The notes under the pieces are model-generated. The model saw nothing but the letters and a program-made list of their open reading frames with translations, did no database searches and was not told the DNA's origin. A stretch of 54,453 nucleotides of DNA from positions 1 to 54,453 of the IMG/VR virus record IMGVR_UViG_3300022591_000012, one strand, 5' to 3'. Shown here one piece after another: positions 36,416 to 45,159 of the stretch. Made by a program: the position numbers and the translations under genes. Numbering within the stretch: the first letter of the stretch is position 1; the number at the start of each line of letters is the position of its first letter. This DNA comes from a virus.

Positions 36416-38703
36416 TGGCAAAATCCCCAATCCTCGGCGGGTTTAGCAAGTCACGCGCGGGCGATCTCTCGTCCGGCGAAGTCTATAATCTGTTCATGGA
36501 AGTGGTGGAGACCAAAGACGGCAAATCCCCCGGCACGCTCTACAATTCCGCCGGTCTCGACCTGAATGCCTCGCTCGGCTCCGGCCCGATCCGCGGCGTT
36601 CACGTTCTCAACGACATCCTCTATGTCGTGTCCGGGCCGCAAGTCTGGAGCCTGACGCCAAACGGCATTGCGACCCTGTGCGGCACGATCGGCATTGAGA
36701 CTTCGCCCGTATCGATGTTCGACAACCGGCGGCAGCTACTGATCCTGGATGGCGTTGGCGGCTGGCTTGTCCCCGGCGGCTACCCGCTGGCGTCCGGCAC
36801 GATTTCCGCGCCCGGCGGACTGTATGCGCTGGGCGACACGATCACCCTGAAAGCCACGTCGGGGAACCAGAGCAGTTACCCGGTTCTGGAGGTGACGGCG
36901 GTATCCGACAACCCCGTCACAGCCTACACGCTGCCGAACGCGGGCACGGCCTACGGCACGGCGGCGAGCGTTGCCACGACCACGATCAACGGACAACCCG
37001 GGCACGGCACGGGGTTGACGTTGAGCATTACGGCCAGCGCCGGCTCGATAACGGTTGCGGAACCACTCGTCGCCGGCAGCGGCTACGCGGTCGGCGACAC
37101 CGGAACCATCACGGGCGGCAGCGGCAATGCGGTGTATCGCGTTACCGCAATCGGCAGCGGCGGCGCCGTGACAACCGTCATTATGCTCAACCCCGGCACG
37201 CTCTACGCGAGCATTGCCGGATGTCCGACGACCGCCGCACCGGGCGTGCCGGCAAATGTCGGCACCGGGCTTGCGCTCAACATCACCGCATCGTCCGGCT
37301 CGATCACGGCTTCCGGTCTGGCGAACGGCGGGCGGAATTACGCTGTCGGCAATGTGGGATTTGTTTCCGGCGGCTCGGGAGACGCCACCTATCTGGTGAC
37401 GGCAATCGGCGCGAACGGCACCGTAACGGGCTTTTCGATCACGCAGGCCGGCGCGGCTGATCCGGTCCCGGCATCGTTCACACAGAAATCGACATCCGGA
37501 TCAGGATCGAACTTCACGCTGACCTCCCCGACGTTCGGAACGTTCGTTGGCCTTGTGCCGGTGTCGCTGCCGTTCGCGCAACCGCTCATGGGCGGAGTGA
37601 TTGACGGCTTCGGGCTGATGATCTTCCTCGGTTCGCAAAACATTGCGGGATCGGATGAACTCGACCTTTCGACGTGGCGGGCTGTGATTTACGGGGTTGC
37701 GAACCAGTCGCCGGATAGCTGCATGGCGCTGGCAGTCGTCAAAGACGAGGCGTTCATCCTCAAGGAGCGGAACACCGAGGTCTGGGTAGACCAGGGGTTG
37801 CCGGGCTTTGCGTTCGGGCCGATATCCGCCGTCCACATCGAGCACGGGTGCGCCGCGCCGTTCTCTGCCACGAAGATCGGGGATCATCTTGCGTGGCTGT
37901 CGCGCAACGACCAGGGGCAGGGGATCGTTGTTCTGGCGCAAGGCTACAACGTCACGCCGATCTCAACGCAGGCGTTGGTGGCGGAGTTCGAGTCCTACCC
38001 GAACATCGGCGACGCCATTGGCTACTCTCGGCAGCAGGGCGGGCACACCTTCTACGTGCTGACGTTCCCGGAAGCCGACAAGACGTGGTGCTTCGACCTG
38101 ACCGCATCATCCATGGCCGGCGTGCCGCTGTGGCACAGGCTGGCGGCATGGACCGCCGGGAAGTGGCACAGGCATTGGGGCAACTGCTTCACGCCATGGC
38201 GCGGGTCCGAGAAGCTGGTAACGGCGGTGTCCACCTATCAGGCGAAAGCCGTCACGCTGACCGGATCGGTGGCGACGGCCTCGGGGCTGGTGGGACTGCC
38301 GTCCGCGTTCTTTTGCGGCGTGTTCAGCGTTTGGCTTGACGTGCCGGACTCGGGCGGTGGGGTTGGCGTCACGTTTTCAAATCAGGCCGGCGGCACGGCG
38401 GGCGGGCTGTCCATCGCGATCCAGAACGATGCCAACGGAACGCCGCAGATCACGGTCAAGGCATGGGATGCGAGCGCAGCCGCTATCGTGGTGGCAACCT
38501 ATGACTTCACCGGCTGGACCGTTTGGGTGAACGTGCTGGTCTCCATCGACACCGCGACGCAGCAGTTGCAGGTTTATGCGAATACCGTGGTGTCCGGGGT
38601 TCTGGTCGAGACGGCGCTGACGGCGGTTTCAGCGGTGTGGAGTTCCTCAAATGCCATAGCCCCGGCGGCGACGCGGGCGTGGTCTCTTTCGGTGGTGCCA
38701 TGA
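36415..38703 (+). CDS. gp10-like packaged-DNA stabilisation protein, N-terminal part, with inserted fibre-type domains
   Basis: 762 aa. Residues about 1-125 (SPILGGFSKSRAGDLSSGEV; LYVVSGPQVWSLTPNGIATL) and about 378-603 (VIDGFGLMIFLGSQNIAGSD; EVWVDQGLPGFAFGPISAVH; GVPLWHRLAAWTAGKWHRHW) read as the gp10-like beta-propeller neck protein. Between them (126-377) lie glycine-rich repeats with GYAVGDTGTITGGSGNAVYR patterns, typical of tail-fibre modules. After 603 comes a LamG-like domain (WVNVLVSIDTATQQLQVYAN) where the family's conserved C-terminal part is expected. That missing part is found at the end of the next gene. ATGA overlap to the next gene. Confidence 0.75.
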   Translation: MAKSPILGGFSKSRAGDLSSGEVYNLFMEVVETKDGKSPGTLYNSAGLDLNASLGSGPIRGVHVLNDILYVVSGPQVWSLTPNGIATLCGTIGIETSPVSMFDNRRQLLILDGVGGWLVPGGYPLASGTISAPGGLYALGDTITLKATSGNQSSYPVLEVTAVSDNPVTAYTLPNAGTAYGTAASVATTTINGQPGHGTGLTLSITASAGSITVAEPLVAGSGYAVGDTGTITGGSGNAVYRVTAIGSGGAVTTVIMLNPGTLYASIAGCPTTAAPGVPANVGTGLALNITASSGSITASGLANGGRNYAVGNVGFVSGGSGDATYLVTAIGANGTVTGFSITQAGAADPVPASFTQKSTSGSGSNFTLTSPTFGTFVGLVPVSLPFAQPLMGGVIDGFGLMIFLGSQNIAGSDELDLSTWRAVIYGVANQSPDSCMALAVVKDEAFILKERNTEVWVDQGLPGFAFGPISAVHIEHGCAAPFSATKIGDHLAWLSRNDQGQGIVVLAQGYNVTPISTQALVAEFESYPNIGDAIGYSRQQGGHTFYVLTFPEADKTWCFDLTASSMAGVPLWHRLAAWTAGKWHRHWGNCFTPWRGSEKLVTAVSTYQAKAVTLTGSVATASGLVGLPSAFFCGVFSVWLDVPDSGGGVGVTFSNQAGGTAGGLSIAIQNDANGTPQITVKAWDASAAAIVVATYDFTGWTVWVNVLVSIDTATQQLQVYANTVVSGVLVETALTAVSAVWSSSNAIAPAATRAWSLSVVP

Positions 38704-40727
38704 CCTATATTCCGCAACTTGTTAGTCTTGATACCGGCACTTTAGCCATCACGCCGTGCAGCGGATACGCGGCTTGGAAGATAAGCCGGGGCGGCAGCGG
38801 GTACGTCTCAGGGGATATCGGATCGACCGTAACAGTAATCGGCGGCACGTATACGGTTGCGGCTACGGCTACGATCGAGTCTGTAAGCGGTGGCGCAATT
38901 ACCTCCCTTTCGCCGCCTACAAACCACGGCACCTATACCGTCCTTCCTATAGGCGATGTCGCGTTGAGCGGGGGGTCTGGTTCCGGCGCTGTGGCGGCAG
39001 TCGGAGGCGTGCAGACTCCCGCCTTGTTTTCCCCTTCCGGGGCGGGTATGCCGTCAAGCATTGCGGAAATGACCTTCAGCCTATGGGGGTATAGCGACTG
39101 CTCGTTTCCTGAGTTCCTTTTTGGCGGGGCAAATAGCGCCCTTGCTGGGTCGTCTATTTCTTTCGCCATAACCGCCCCATCGTTCGGTCACGGCGTAAAT
39201 ATCTCTCTTAGAGACAGTTCCGGAACGCAAATCTTCTCCGGCTTGTTCTCCGGGGCCGGGGAGACGCGATCCGCAGTATATAACATACTGGTTTCGGTCA
39301 GCACCACAACTCAAACTATTCAGGTTTACGTTAACGATAACATCCAGACATCATCAAACGCAATCTGGTACAACGCACATGCGGTTGATAATCCAGCCGC
39401 CGGCCTTTGGTCTTTGAGGGGCGATATAAGCGACGGAAATGTTGGTCTGGCCTCCTTTTATGCGGTTGCTTCTTTCACGGACCTGTCCGTCACGGCAAAC
39501 CGCCGTGCGTTTATCAATGCCGATCTGTCATCTACCGATCCATCAACGCTCCCCGCCGCCCCTATAAACCTGTATCTGAACAAGGGGGACTCGCCATCCG
39601 CCATCGCCAATAACCACGGCACGGGCGGTGCGTGGACGATGTTGGTCGGCGATGTGTGGCCGGGCGGGACTCCAAATCCTATAGTGTTCTCGCAAGGCTA
39701 TTGCTCGCCCTTAGTCACCGCGAATGCAGCCTCTTACACGACCAATGAAAACACCGCGCTCACGGCGTCGCTCACAAGCCACGCCACGGACCAGCGCCCC
39801 GGCGGGTATCTCGTCTATTCCGCCTCTACATCGCCATCGCACGGCAGCGTCACAGTAAACGCGGACGGGACATTCACATACACGCCGACGACGGGCTTCT
39901 ACGGTTCGGACAGTTTCTACTACGAAGTTACCGACACCATGCCTTCCGGGTATGTGCAGCCCGGCTATACCTATACCGCCAGGGTGAGCATTACCGTGAC
40001 CCGAGTCTATTCCGTCACCATGGCTGATCTTTTCTTTACCCCCACACCGGCCTTCGTGGACCTGTCCGTAGCCTCCAACCGCCGCAAGTTCATCACCGAT
40101 ACCGGCGGCGCTCAGAGCCTCGGGCCGGACGGTTCGGTTCCGCTCGGCGTGACGCCTCCCGTGTTTCTGTCCTCAAACGGCACGCCGTCCACCTTCGCGG
40201 CAAACAACGGGCGGGGCGGTGCGTTTGCGCTCAGCGGCACGTTGACGGCCGGCGCGAGCAATCCCCCGGCGGCGGTTTCGGTATCGGTCACGCCTGCGTC
40301 CGTGCCGGCATCGGCGGGACAGGGCGTTTTGGGCGACTACAAATCCGGCAACCTCTATGCGTTCAATCCCAACACCCTGACCGACAACGGCACGCAACGG
40401 CGGTGGCTCAGACGATGGCGGGCGCTGGGATCGGATGGGGAAAACGCCAAGCGGTTCTCCGCCCTTGTTGTGGACATGCAAACCGGCGCGGGCGTCCCGG
40501 CGGATTCAAACCCGCAACTCATGCTGCGCTGGTCCGACGATGGGGGCGCGACATGGAGCGACGGACGAATTGTGCCCGCCGGGAAGCTCGGGGCGACGGC
40601 GCAATCCATCAAGTTCAACCGCCTCGGCTCAACGCGGCGCTTCGGCGGGTCGGATCGGATATTCGAACTGTCGTCCACCGATCAATTCATGACGGCCATA
40701 ATCGCCGCCGAGGTCGATGTGTCATGA
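38700..40727 (+). CDS. Fibre-type protein carrying the gp10-like C-terminal part
   Basis: 675 aa. The N-terminal GD-repeat module (GSGYVSGDIGSTVTVIGGTY) is followed by a LamG-like domain paralogous to the end of the previous gene (YNILVSVSTTTQTIQVYVND). Next come two DLSV-x-NRRxFI units near residues 262 and 457, and a cadherin/VCBS-like domain between them (TLxA style: NADGTFTYTPTTGFYGSDSF). Residues 544-675 (VLGDYKSGNLYAFNPNTLTD; NPQLMLRWSDDGGATWSDGR; KLGATAQSIKFNRLGSTRRF) match the usual C-terminus of gp10-like proteins. It therefore complements the truncated upstream gene. Start fixed by ATGA at 38700; the frame is open 177 nt further upstream, so a fused form cannot be excluded. Confidence 0.75.
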   Translation: MTYIPQLVSLDTGTLAITPCSGYAAWKISRGGSGYVSGDIGSTVTVIGGTYTVAATATIESVSGGAITSLSPPTNHGTYTVLPIGDVALSGGSGSGAVAAVGGVQTPALFSPSGAGMPSSIAEMTFSLWGYSDCSFPEFLFGGANSALAGSSISFAITAPSFGHGVNISLRDSSGTQIFSGLFSGAGETRSAVYNILVSVSTTTQTIQVYVNDNIQTSSNAIWYNAHAVDNPAAGLWSLRGDISDGNVGLASFYAVASFTDLSVTANRRAFINADLSSTDPSTLPAAPINLYLNKGDSPSAIANNHGTGGAWTMLVGDVWPGGTPNPIVFSQGYCSPLVTANAASYTTNENTALTASLTSHATDQRPGGYLVYSASTSPSHGSVTVNADGTFTYTPTTGFYGSDSFYYEVTDTMPSGYVQPGYTYTARVSITVTRVYSVTMADLFFTPTPAFVDLSVASNRRKFITDTGGAQSLGPDGSVPLGVTPPVFLSSNGTPSTFAANNGRGGAFALSGTLTAGASNPPAAVSVSVTPASVPASAGQGVLGDYKSGNLYAFNPNTLTDNGTQRRWLRRWRALGSDGENAKRFSALVVDMQTGAGVPADSNPQLMLRWSDDGGATWSDGRIVPAGKLGATAQSIKFNRLGSTRRFGGSDRIFELSSTDQFMTAIIAAEVDVS

Positions 40728-41281
40728 GGCGCTTCCTCATCACCGGCCTGCCGCGCTCCCGGACGGCATGGCTTGCCGTTGCGGCGACGCATGGAGAGGT
40801 TGTCTGCCACCACGAGCCTAAGAACAACCTGCCGTCGTGGGATGCCATTTTCGATACCGTGTGGAGCGGCGGCGGATGCGTCGGCATTTCGGATCACGGG
40901 CTTGGCTTTTACCTTCCGGAGATCATCCGGCGGGTGGCGCCGCGAACGCTGATCGTGGAACGGCCCATCGCAGAGGTGAAAGCCTCCCTGGCGCGGCTCG
41001 GCGAGCGGCCCACCAACCTCTGCGATCTTCTGTTGGAGGCGTTGACGTATCAACATCCGTTGATACTGCGCGTGCGATACTCGGCCCTCGCCAATACCGC
41101 TGTCGTGGTGGCGTGCCTGCGATGGCTTGTGCCCGGGGCGGAGATAGACGCGGCGCGGATCGCGCGGCTGCAAGGCGAGAACATCCAGGCGGATTGGAAC
41201 CGGGCGGCTGAGCTTGCCGCCGGGGCTGATCCTGCCGCGTTCATTCCGGCGGATGTTCTGGCGAGGCTGCGCGCGTCATGA
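40724..41281 (+). CDS. Sulfotransferase-like P-loop protein (185 aa)
   Basis: N-terminal FLITGLPRSRTAWLAVAATH matches the 5'-phosphosulfate-binding loop of sulfotransferases (GLPRSRT), with CHHEP and later VERPIAEVKASLARL in the place of the 3'-phosphate site. The protein is shorter than bacterial sulfotransferases but similar to short phage members found near tail genes. Possible substrates are host surface glycans or virion proteins. Activity unproven. ATGA overlaps at both ends. Confidence 0.65.
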   Translation: MRRFLITGLPRSRTAWLAVAATHGEVVCHHEPKNNLPSWDAIFDTVWSGGGCVGISDHGLGFYLPEIIRRVAPRTLIVERPIAEVKASLARLGERPTNLCDLLLEALTYQHPLILRVRYSALANTAVVVACLRWLVPGAEIDAARIARLQGENIQADWNRAAELAAGADPAAFIPADVLARLRAS

Positions 41282-41889
41282 GCCAGCCGCAAATCCTCTC
41301 CCCGAATCAGCCGATGACGGACGGCAACGGCAAGGTCACGCACGACTGGTGGCGGGCGCTGCACGCGCTGTTCAAGAGTTCCGGGACGCTGGCAGCCGGC
41401 GTGACCGTGAAAGGAAGCGCGGTGCTGGCGGAGACCGTGGTCAATTCAGGCGGCACGATCGCCGCACCCGATGCGCCTGGAGCAACGCTGATCGGCAACG
41501 CCGGACCCGCGGCGGCGCAACCCGGCTATATCCCGGTTGATCCGTCATTGTCGCTCGCTGGTGGGGCGCTGGCCCTGCCGACGCTGCCCGCGGCGGTGCT
41601 ATGGGGCAATCCGACCTACGCCCCGGCCAAGCCCGTCACGATCAGGCTTGGCGCGGGCGTGGAGTTTTCCGGCGGAATGCTTGTCGTGCCGGCGGGTGCG
41701 GCGGGGTCTGATGCGTCGGCCTACGCTGTTCCGGATCGCAGCGGTCAGGTTGCGGACCTGGAACGGCGGGTTGCCTTTCTGGAAACGCTGCTGCTGTCGC
41801 TGCCCGATGTCCGCGGGCGGCTGGCGGAAATCGAACGCCGGTTGCGTGACGACGAAATCCGATCAACCTTCAGAAGTTGGGGCCATTAA
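41278..41889 (+). CDS. Tail appendage-type protein with C-terminal coiled coil (203 aa)
   Basis: N-terminal PNQPMTDGNGKVTHDWWRAL is a phage tail-associated opening. A Gly/Ala/Val-rich strand region follows (GVTVKGSAVLAETVVNSGGT), and the C-terminus is a coiled coil (DLERRVAFLETLLLSLPDVR). It may be a trimeric needle or appendage protein; no clear gp26 homology visible. Confidence 0.55.
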   Translation: MSQPQILSPNQPMTDGNGKVTHDWWRALHALFKSSGTLAAGVTVKGSAVLAETVVNSGGTIAAPDAPGATLIGNAGPAAAQPGYIPVDPSLSLAGGALALPTLPAAVLWGNPTYAPAKPVTIRLGAGVEFSGGMLVVPAGAAGSDASAYAVPDRSGQVADLERRVAFLETLLLSLPDVRGRLAEIERRLRDDEIRSTFRSWGH

Positions 41890-42219
41890 ATGCCTGTGCA
41901 AATAATCCAGATGTTTGCGCCGACCGTGCTGACGACATCGGCGGCGACGCTGTTCACCGCATCCGGGGCGACGCTCAACCGCGGGCGAATCCGGTTCACC
42001 AACACGTCGGGATCGAACGTCACTGTAACGGCCTACGGGATACCGAACGGCGGCACGGCGGGGCCGGGCAACGAGTTCCTTGTCGCGCAGACGGTCCTGG
42101 CTGGTGCAAACCTTGATGTGGACGTGCCGGTTCTTGCGCCGGGCGGGTTTATCCAGGCGCTGGCGTCGGCGGGGACTTCGGTAACGGCGCATTCGCTTGA
42201 TGGCGTGCTATCCTCGTGA
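41890..42219 (+). CDS. Small beta-sandwich virion protein (109 aa)
   Basis: Strand-rich throughout: IRFTNTSGSNVTVTAYGIPN, NEFLVAQTVLAGANLDVDVP, FIQALASAGTSVTAHSLDGV. The plan resembles small head or tail decoration proteins. Adjacent ATG follows the upstream stop directly (TAAATG). Function unknown. Confidence 0.6.
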   Translation: MPVQIIQMFAPTVLTTSAATLFTASGATLNRGRIRFTNTSGSNVTVTAYGIPNGGTAGPGNEFLVAQTVLAGANLDVDVPVLAPGGFIQALASAGTSVTAHSLDGVLSS

Positions 42220-42268
42220 TACATTAACGCCACAAAACCATACCGGCATGGGGCTTTCCGGGCACCTC
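42207..42268 (+). promoter_or_regulatory. Late leader element, copy C (diverged)
   Basis: GCTATCCT (42207-42214) and, further on, ACCGGC (42242-42247) then CCGGGCACCTC (42258-42268). The distance between the parts is longer than in A, B and D. It precedes the ejection gene at 42293. Confidence 0.55.
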
Positions 42269-42292
42269 TGAGCGTTGTTGGAGTTGTCCGGT

Positions 42293-43150
42293 ATGCCGTT
42301 TACATCCATCCTGGGTTCGGGGCTGCTTTCCGGCGCGGCTTCTATTTTCGGCGGCGTCATGGGCAGCAATGCCGCGAAGAAAGCGGCATCGACTGAGGCA
42401 AACGCCTACAACCAAGCGACCGGCACAGAACTCGGCATGTTCAACACCGCGCAAGCGGACATGCAGCCGTGGTTGGCGGGTGGACAGAACAGCCTTGCGG
42501 CGCTGCAAAAGGCCCTCGGCATCGGGCCGGGCGGAACCGGCGCGTCAAACCCGCTCCTTCAGATGCTCGGCATCGGGCCGAACGGCCAACCGACCGGCGC
42601 CGGCATCAATCCGGCAACTTTTCAGTCGTCGCCGGGGTATCAGTTCCAGCTTCAGCAGGGCTTGGATGCCATTACCAACTCGAACGCGGCTGGCGGCATC
42701 GGCGGCAACGCGCTGAAGCAGTTGCAGGGCTACGGCCAAGGGGTGGCCAATCAGGGCTGGCAGCAATACATGGGCAACGTCAACACCGGCTGGCAAGGGC
42801 TTCTGAGTTCCCTTATGGGACTGTCCGGGCAGGGCATGGGCGCGGCCAGCACGATCGGCGGCGACGCGCTCGCGACCGGGCAACTGATCGGCGGCAACCA
42901 GATCGGGGCGGGCAGCGCGACCGCGAGCGGCGTCCTGGGCAGCAACAACGCTATGGCCGGCGGACTGAATAGCGGCTTCAAAAGCCTGATGGGCGGCGGG
43001 ATGTCCGGCGGCGGCGGCGGCGGGTTGGCGTCGCTGCTTTCGGGTCTGTTCAGCGGCGGAAGCGGCGCCACGGGCAACGCGCTCGCCTATGGTGCCGCCA
43101 CCAGCCCCGAAGCGATGGGCGGCGGCGGATACTACGGCCCGGCGTTCTAG
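42293..43150 (+). CDS. Glycine-rich DNA ejection protein candidate (gp7-like)
   Basis: 285 aa. Hydrophobic N-terminus (FTSILGSGLLSGAASIFGGV) followed by AAKKAASTEANAYNQATGTE, then AALQKALGIGPGGTG and SSPGYQFQLQQGLDAITNSN. A Gly-rich C-terminus (GLNSGFKSLMGGGMSGGGGG) is typical of phage 'DNA transfer' proteins of P22-like virions. Likely ejected into the envelope to form the DNA channel. Called by composition, motif 'SPGYxFxLxQG' and order. Confidence 0.7.
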   Translation: MPFTSILGSGLLSGAASIFGGVMGSNAAKKAASTEANAYNQATGTELGMFNTAQADMQPWLAGGQNSLAALQKALGIGPGGTGASNPLLQMLGIGPNGQPTGAGINPATFQSSPGYQFQLQQGLDAITNSNAAGGIGGNALKQLQGYGQGVANQGWQQYMGNVNTGWQGLLSSLMGLSGQGMGAASTIGGDALATGQLIGGNQIGAGSATASGVLGSNNAMAGGLNSGFKSLMGGGMSGGGGGGLASLLSGLFSGGSGATGNALAYGAATSPEAMGGGGYYGPAF

Positions 43151-43159
43151 GATCGTCCC

Positions 43160-45157
43160 ATGCCGATTGATCCCAATCTTGCCTTTGGCTTCCGCCCGAC
43201 CCCGAACGTAGGGCCGGACTTCGGCGGTGCGATTCAGGACGCGCAGCAAGCCAATGCGCTGATCCAGCAGCGGCAGAAAATGCAGTCGCAAAACGCGCTG
43301 CGGAACATCCTCGGCCAGCCCGGCGCGATTGACGCCATGGGCAACCCGACTCCGGACGCGATGGCGCGGGTGACGGCGGTTGACCCTATCATGGGGGTTA
43401 ATCTGCGGCAGAACATGCTGGTGCAGCAGCAGAACCAGACGCGCATGGACATGATGCGGACGGACTTGTTTCAGAAAAAAACGGCGATGATTGCCGATGC
43501 CCTTGCGCCGATCTTAGAAGAATATGAGATGCAAACCGGCGAAAATGCTGGTGCAAATGCAAAATCGCCTGAGCAAGCGCAAGCGCAAGCGCAAGAGGCT
43601 ACTGACGCGGCAATATCTCGGTTGGAGCAAGGCGGCGGCCTTTCTGAAAGCGAAAAGCGAAATCTCCCAAGGAAATTTGATCCGGTTCAGTTCCGGCAGT
43701 TTTTTTCGGGGTATGAAGGGTATCAGAATTGGCTGAAAAATCAACGGGCGGACCATCGCGAGCAGCGGGAGGAGAATTACCAAAACCGCGAACTCGACAT
43801 CCGCCAACAGACCGCGGACGGCGACAAATGGACATGGACGAACGGCTTTGGCCCGGGGCCTGACGGAACTCAGGTCCCCGGAAGCTGGCGGTTTCCGACG
43901 AAGCAGGAGGGAGAACCGAAGTTCTTTCCGCACGTGACGCAGACCGGGAAAGCCCCGGCTCCGGGCAGCGCCGGGGCAGAAAACACAGCGATCGACGCCG
44001 ATATCAAAAAAGAGCATCCGGACTGGTCGGACGGTCAGGTGGCGCTTGAACGGAACAAGCGGATTGCTGCGAATAAAGCCCCGGCTCCGGGCAGCGCGGC
44101 GGCGGATCACGTCGCAATAGATGCGGACATTAAAAAGCAACACCCCGATTGGACTCCCGGACAAGTTACGGTTGAGCGCATAATTCGCACAAAGGCGGCA
44201 AATAGCGGGCCGATAGAGGTTTCGGATGAAGAACTTGCATCCATTGGCGCACAGGCCGCAACCGGCGAACCGCTCATGCAGATTGTGCCGGGATATCGCG
44301 AGGGCGCCGAGGCGTTGCGTCAAAAGGCCAGAAGCGAGGCAATAAAGCAGATCAGGGCCGAAAATCCCGGCATGACAGCCGAGCAGGCCGGTCAGACGCT
44401 GGCGATGCGGGCAATTGAGTATCAGGGCGGCAAAAAGAGCGTCGGGCAACTCGATCAGATGCTTGGCGCAACCCACCAGGCCGTTGGCCAGTTGGACTAC
44501 AACGTCAGTCAGGTCAAAGAAGACCTGAAAAAGCTACCGTCCGCCGATATGTCGCCCATTATCAACGCCATCGTTCGAGGCGAAGAAAACTGGACGGGCG
44601 ATCCGGCTTATTCGGCTCTGTTCTTCCACATGCACGCGGTGGCGGTGGAATCGGCTCGCATCCTGTCCGGCGGCCAAGCGTCGGTTGCGCAGCTTCATCA
44701 AGGCGCGATGGACGAAGCGAAGAAGTGGGCCAGCGTCAATATGACGCCATCCTCGTTCGATGCGGTTGCGGCATCGATGCTTGGGGAGGGCGAAAACCGC
44801 ATCGCGACGTACCAAACCGCCATTACCTACATGAAGGACCGGACGGGTAACGGCGGCGCTTCCACCGCCCCCGCCAAGACCGATGCCGCGCAAAAGGGGG
44901 CGTCGCAATCCGGTTTCTACACCGGAGATAATCCACCCGCCGCATATCCGGACGCGAAGAAAGCGCCAGATGGAAAATGGTATGTCAAGAAAGACGGCGA
45001 TTGGTGGGTGGTTCCGAGCGAAGACGGCGCTCCCGCCGCGCAACCGGCGGGCGGACAGGCGGTGGCAAAGCCTGACGACATGCAGGACGGCGCGGTTGTC
45101 GAACAGGGCGGCAAGCGATATCGAAAGCAAGGCACGAATTGGGTTGAGGTGCAGTAA
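43160..45157 (+). CDS. Ejection-type virion protein with internal repeats (665 aa)
   Basis: N-terminal helical region (AIQDAQQANALIQQRQKMQS; VNLRQNMLVQQQNQTRMDMM). At about residues 264-350 there are two 42-residue units that both open with KAPAPGSA and contain IDADIKK-HPDW-GQV (DNA copies start at 43949 and 44075). A long helical region follows, and the C-terminus has PDGKWYVKKDGDWWVV. It lies between the Gly-rich and the giant ejection proteins, like P22 gp20. The name is by position; no enzymatic domain is seen. Confidence 0.65.
   Translation: MPIDPNLAFGFRPTPNVGPDFGGAIQDAQQANALIQQRQKMQSQNALRNILGQPGAIDAMGNPTPDAMARVTAVDPIMGVNLRQNMLVQQQNQTRMDMMRTDLFQKKTAMIADALAPILEEYEMQTGENAGANAKSPEQAQAQAQEATDAAISRLEQGGGLSESEKRNLPRKFDPVQFRQFFSGYEGYQNWLKNQRADHREQREENYQNRELDIRQQTADGDKWTWTNGFGPGPDGTQVPGSWRFPTKQEGEPKFFPHVTQTGKAPAPGSAGAENTAIDADIKKEHPDWSDGQVALERNKRIAANKAPAPGSAAADHVAIDADIKKQHPDWTPGQVTVERIIRTKAANSGPIEVSDEELASIGAQAATGEPLMQIVPGYREGAEALRQKARSEAIKQIRAENPGMTAEQAGQTLAMRAIEYQGGKKSVGQLDQMLGATHQAVGQLDYNVSQVKEDLKKLPSADMSPIINAIVRGEENWTGDPAYSALFFHMHAVAVESARILSGGQASVAQLHQGAMDEAKKWASVNMTPSSFDAVAASMLGEGENRIATYQTAITYMKDRTGNGGASTAPAKTDAAQKGASQSGFYTGDNPPAAYPDAKKAPDGKWYVKKDGDWWVVPSEDGAPAAQPAGGQAVAKPDDMQDGAVVEQGGKRYRKQGTNWVEVQ
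43949..44097. repeat. Direct repeat of 126-nt period in the ejection gene
   Basis: AAAGCCCCGGCTCCGGGCAG occurs at 43949 and again at 44075. The two following units encode similar 42-residue blocks with diverged codons, so the duplication is not recent except at its conserved start. Confidence 0.75.
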
Positions 45158-45159
45158 CG

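Noticed and set aside
38523-38703. Programmed -1 frameshift joining the two gp10-like genes
   Set aside because: The downstream frame is open across this stretch, but no X-XXY-YYZ slippery heptamer is visible in the upstream frame; an ATGA coupling is enough.
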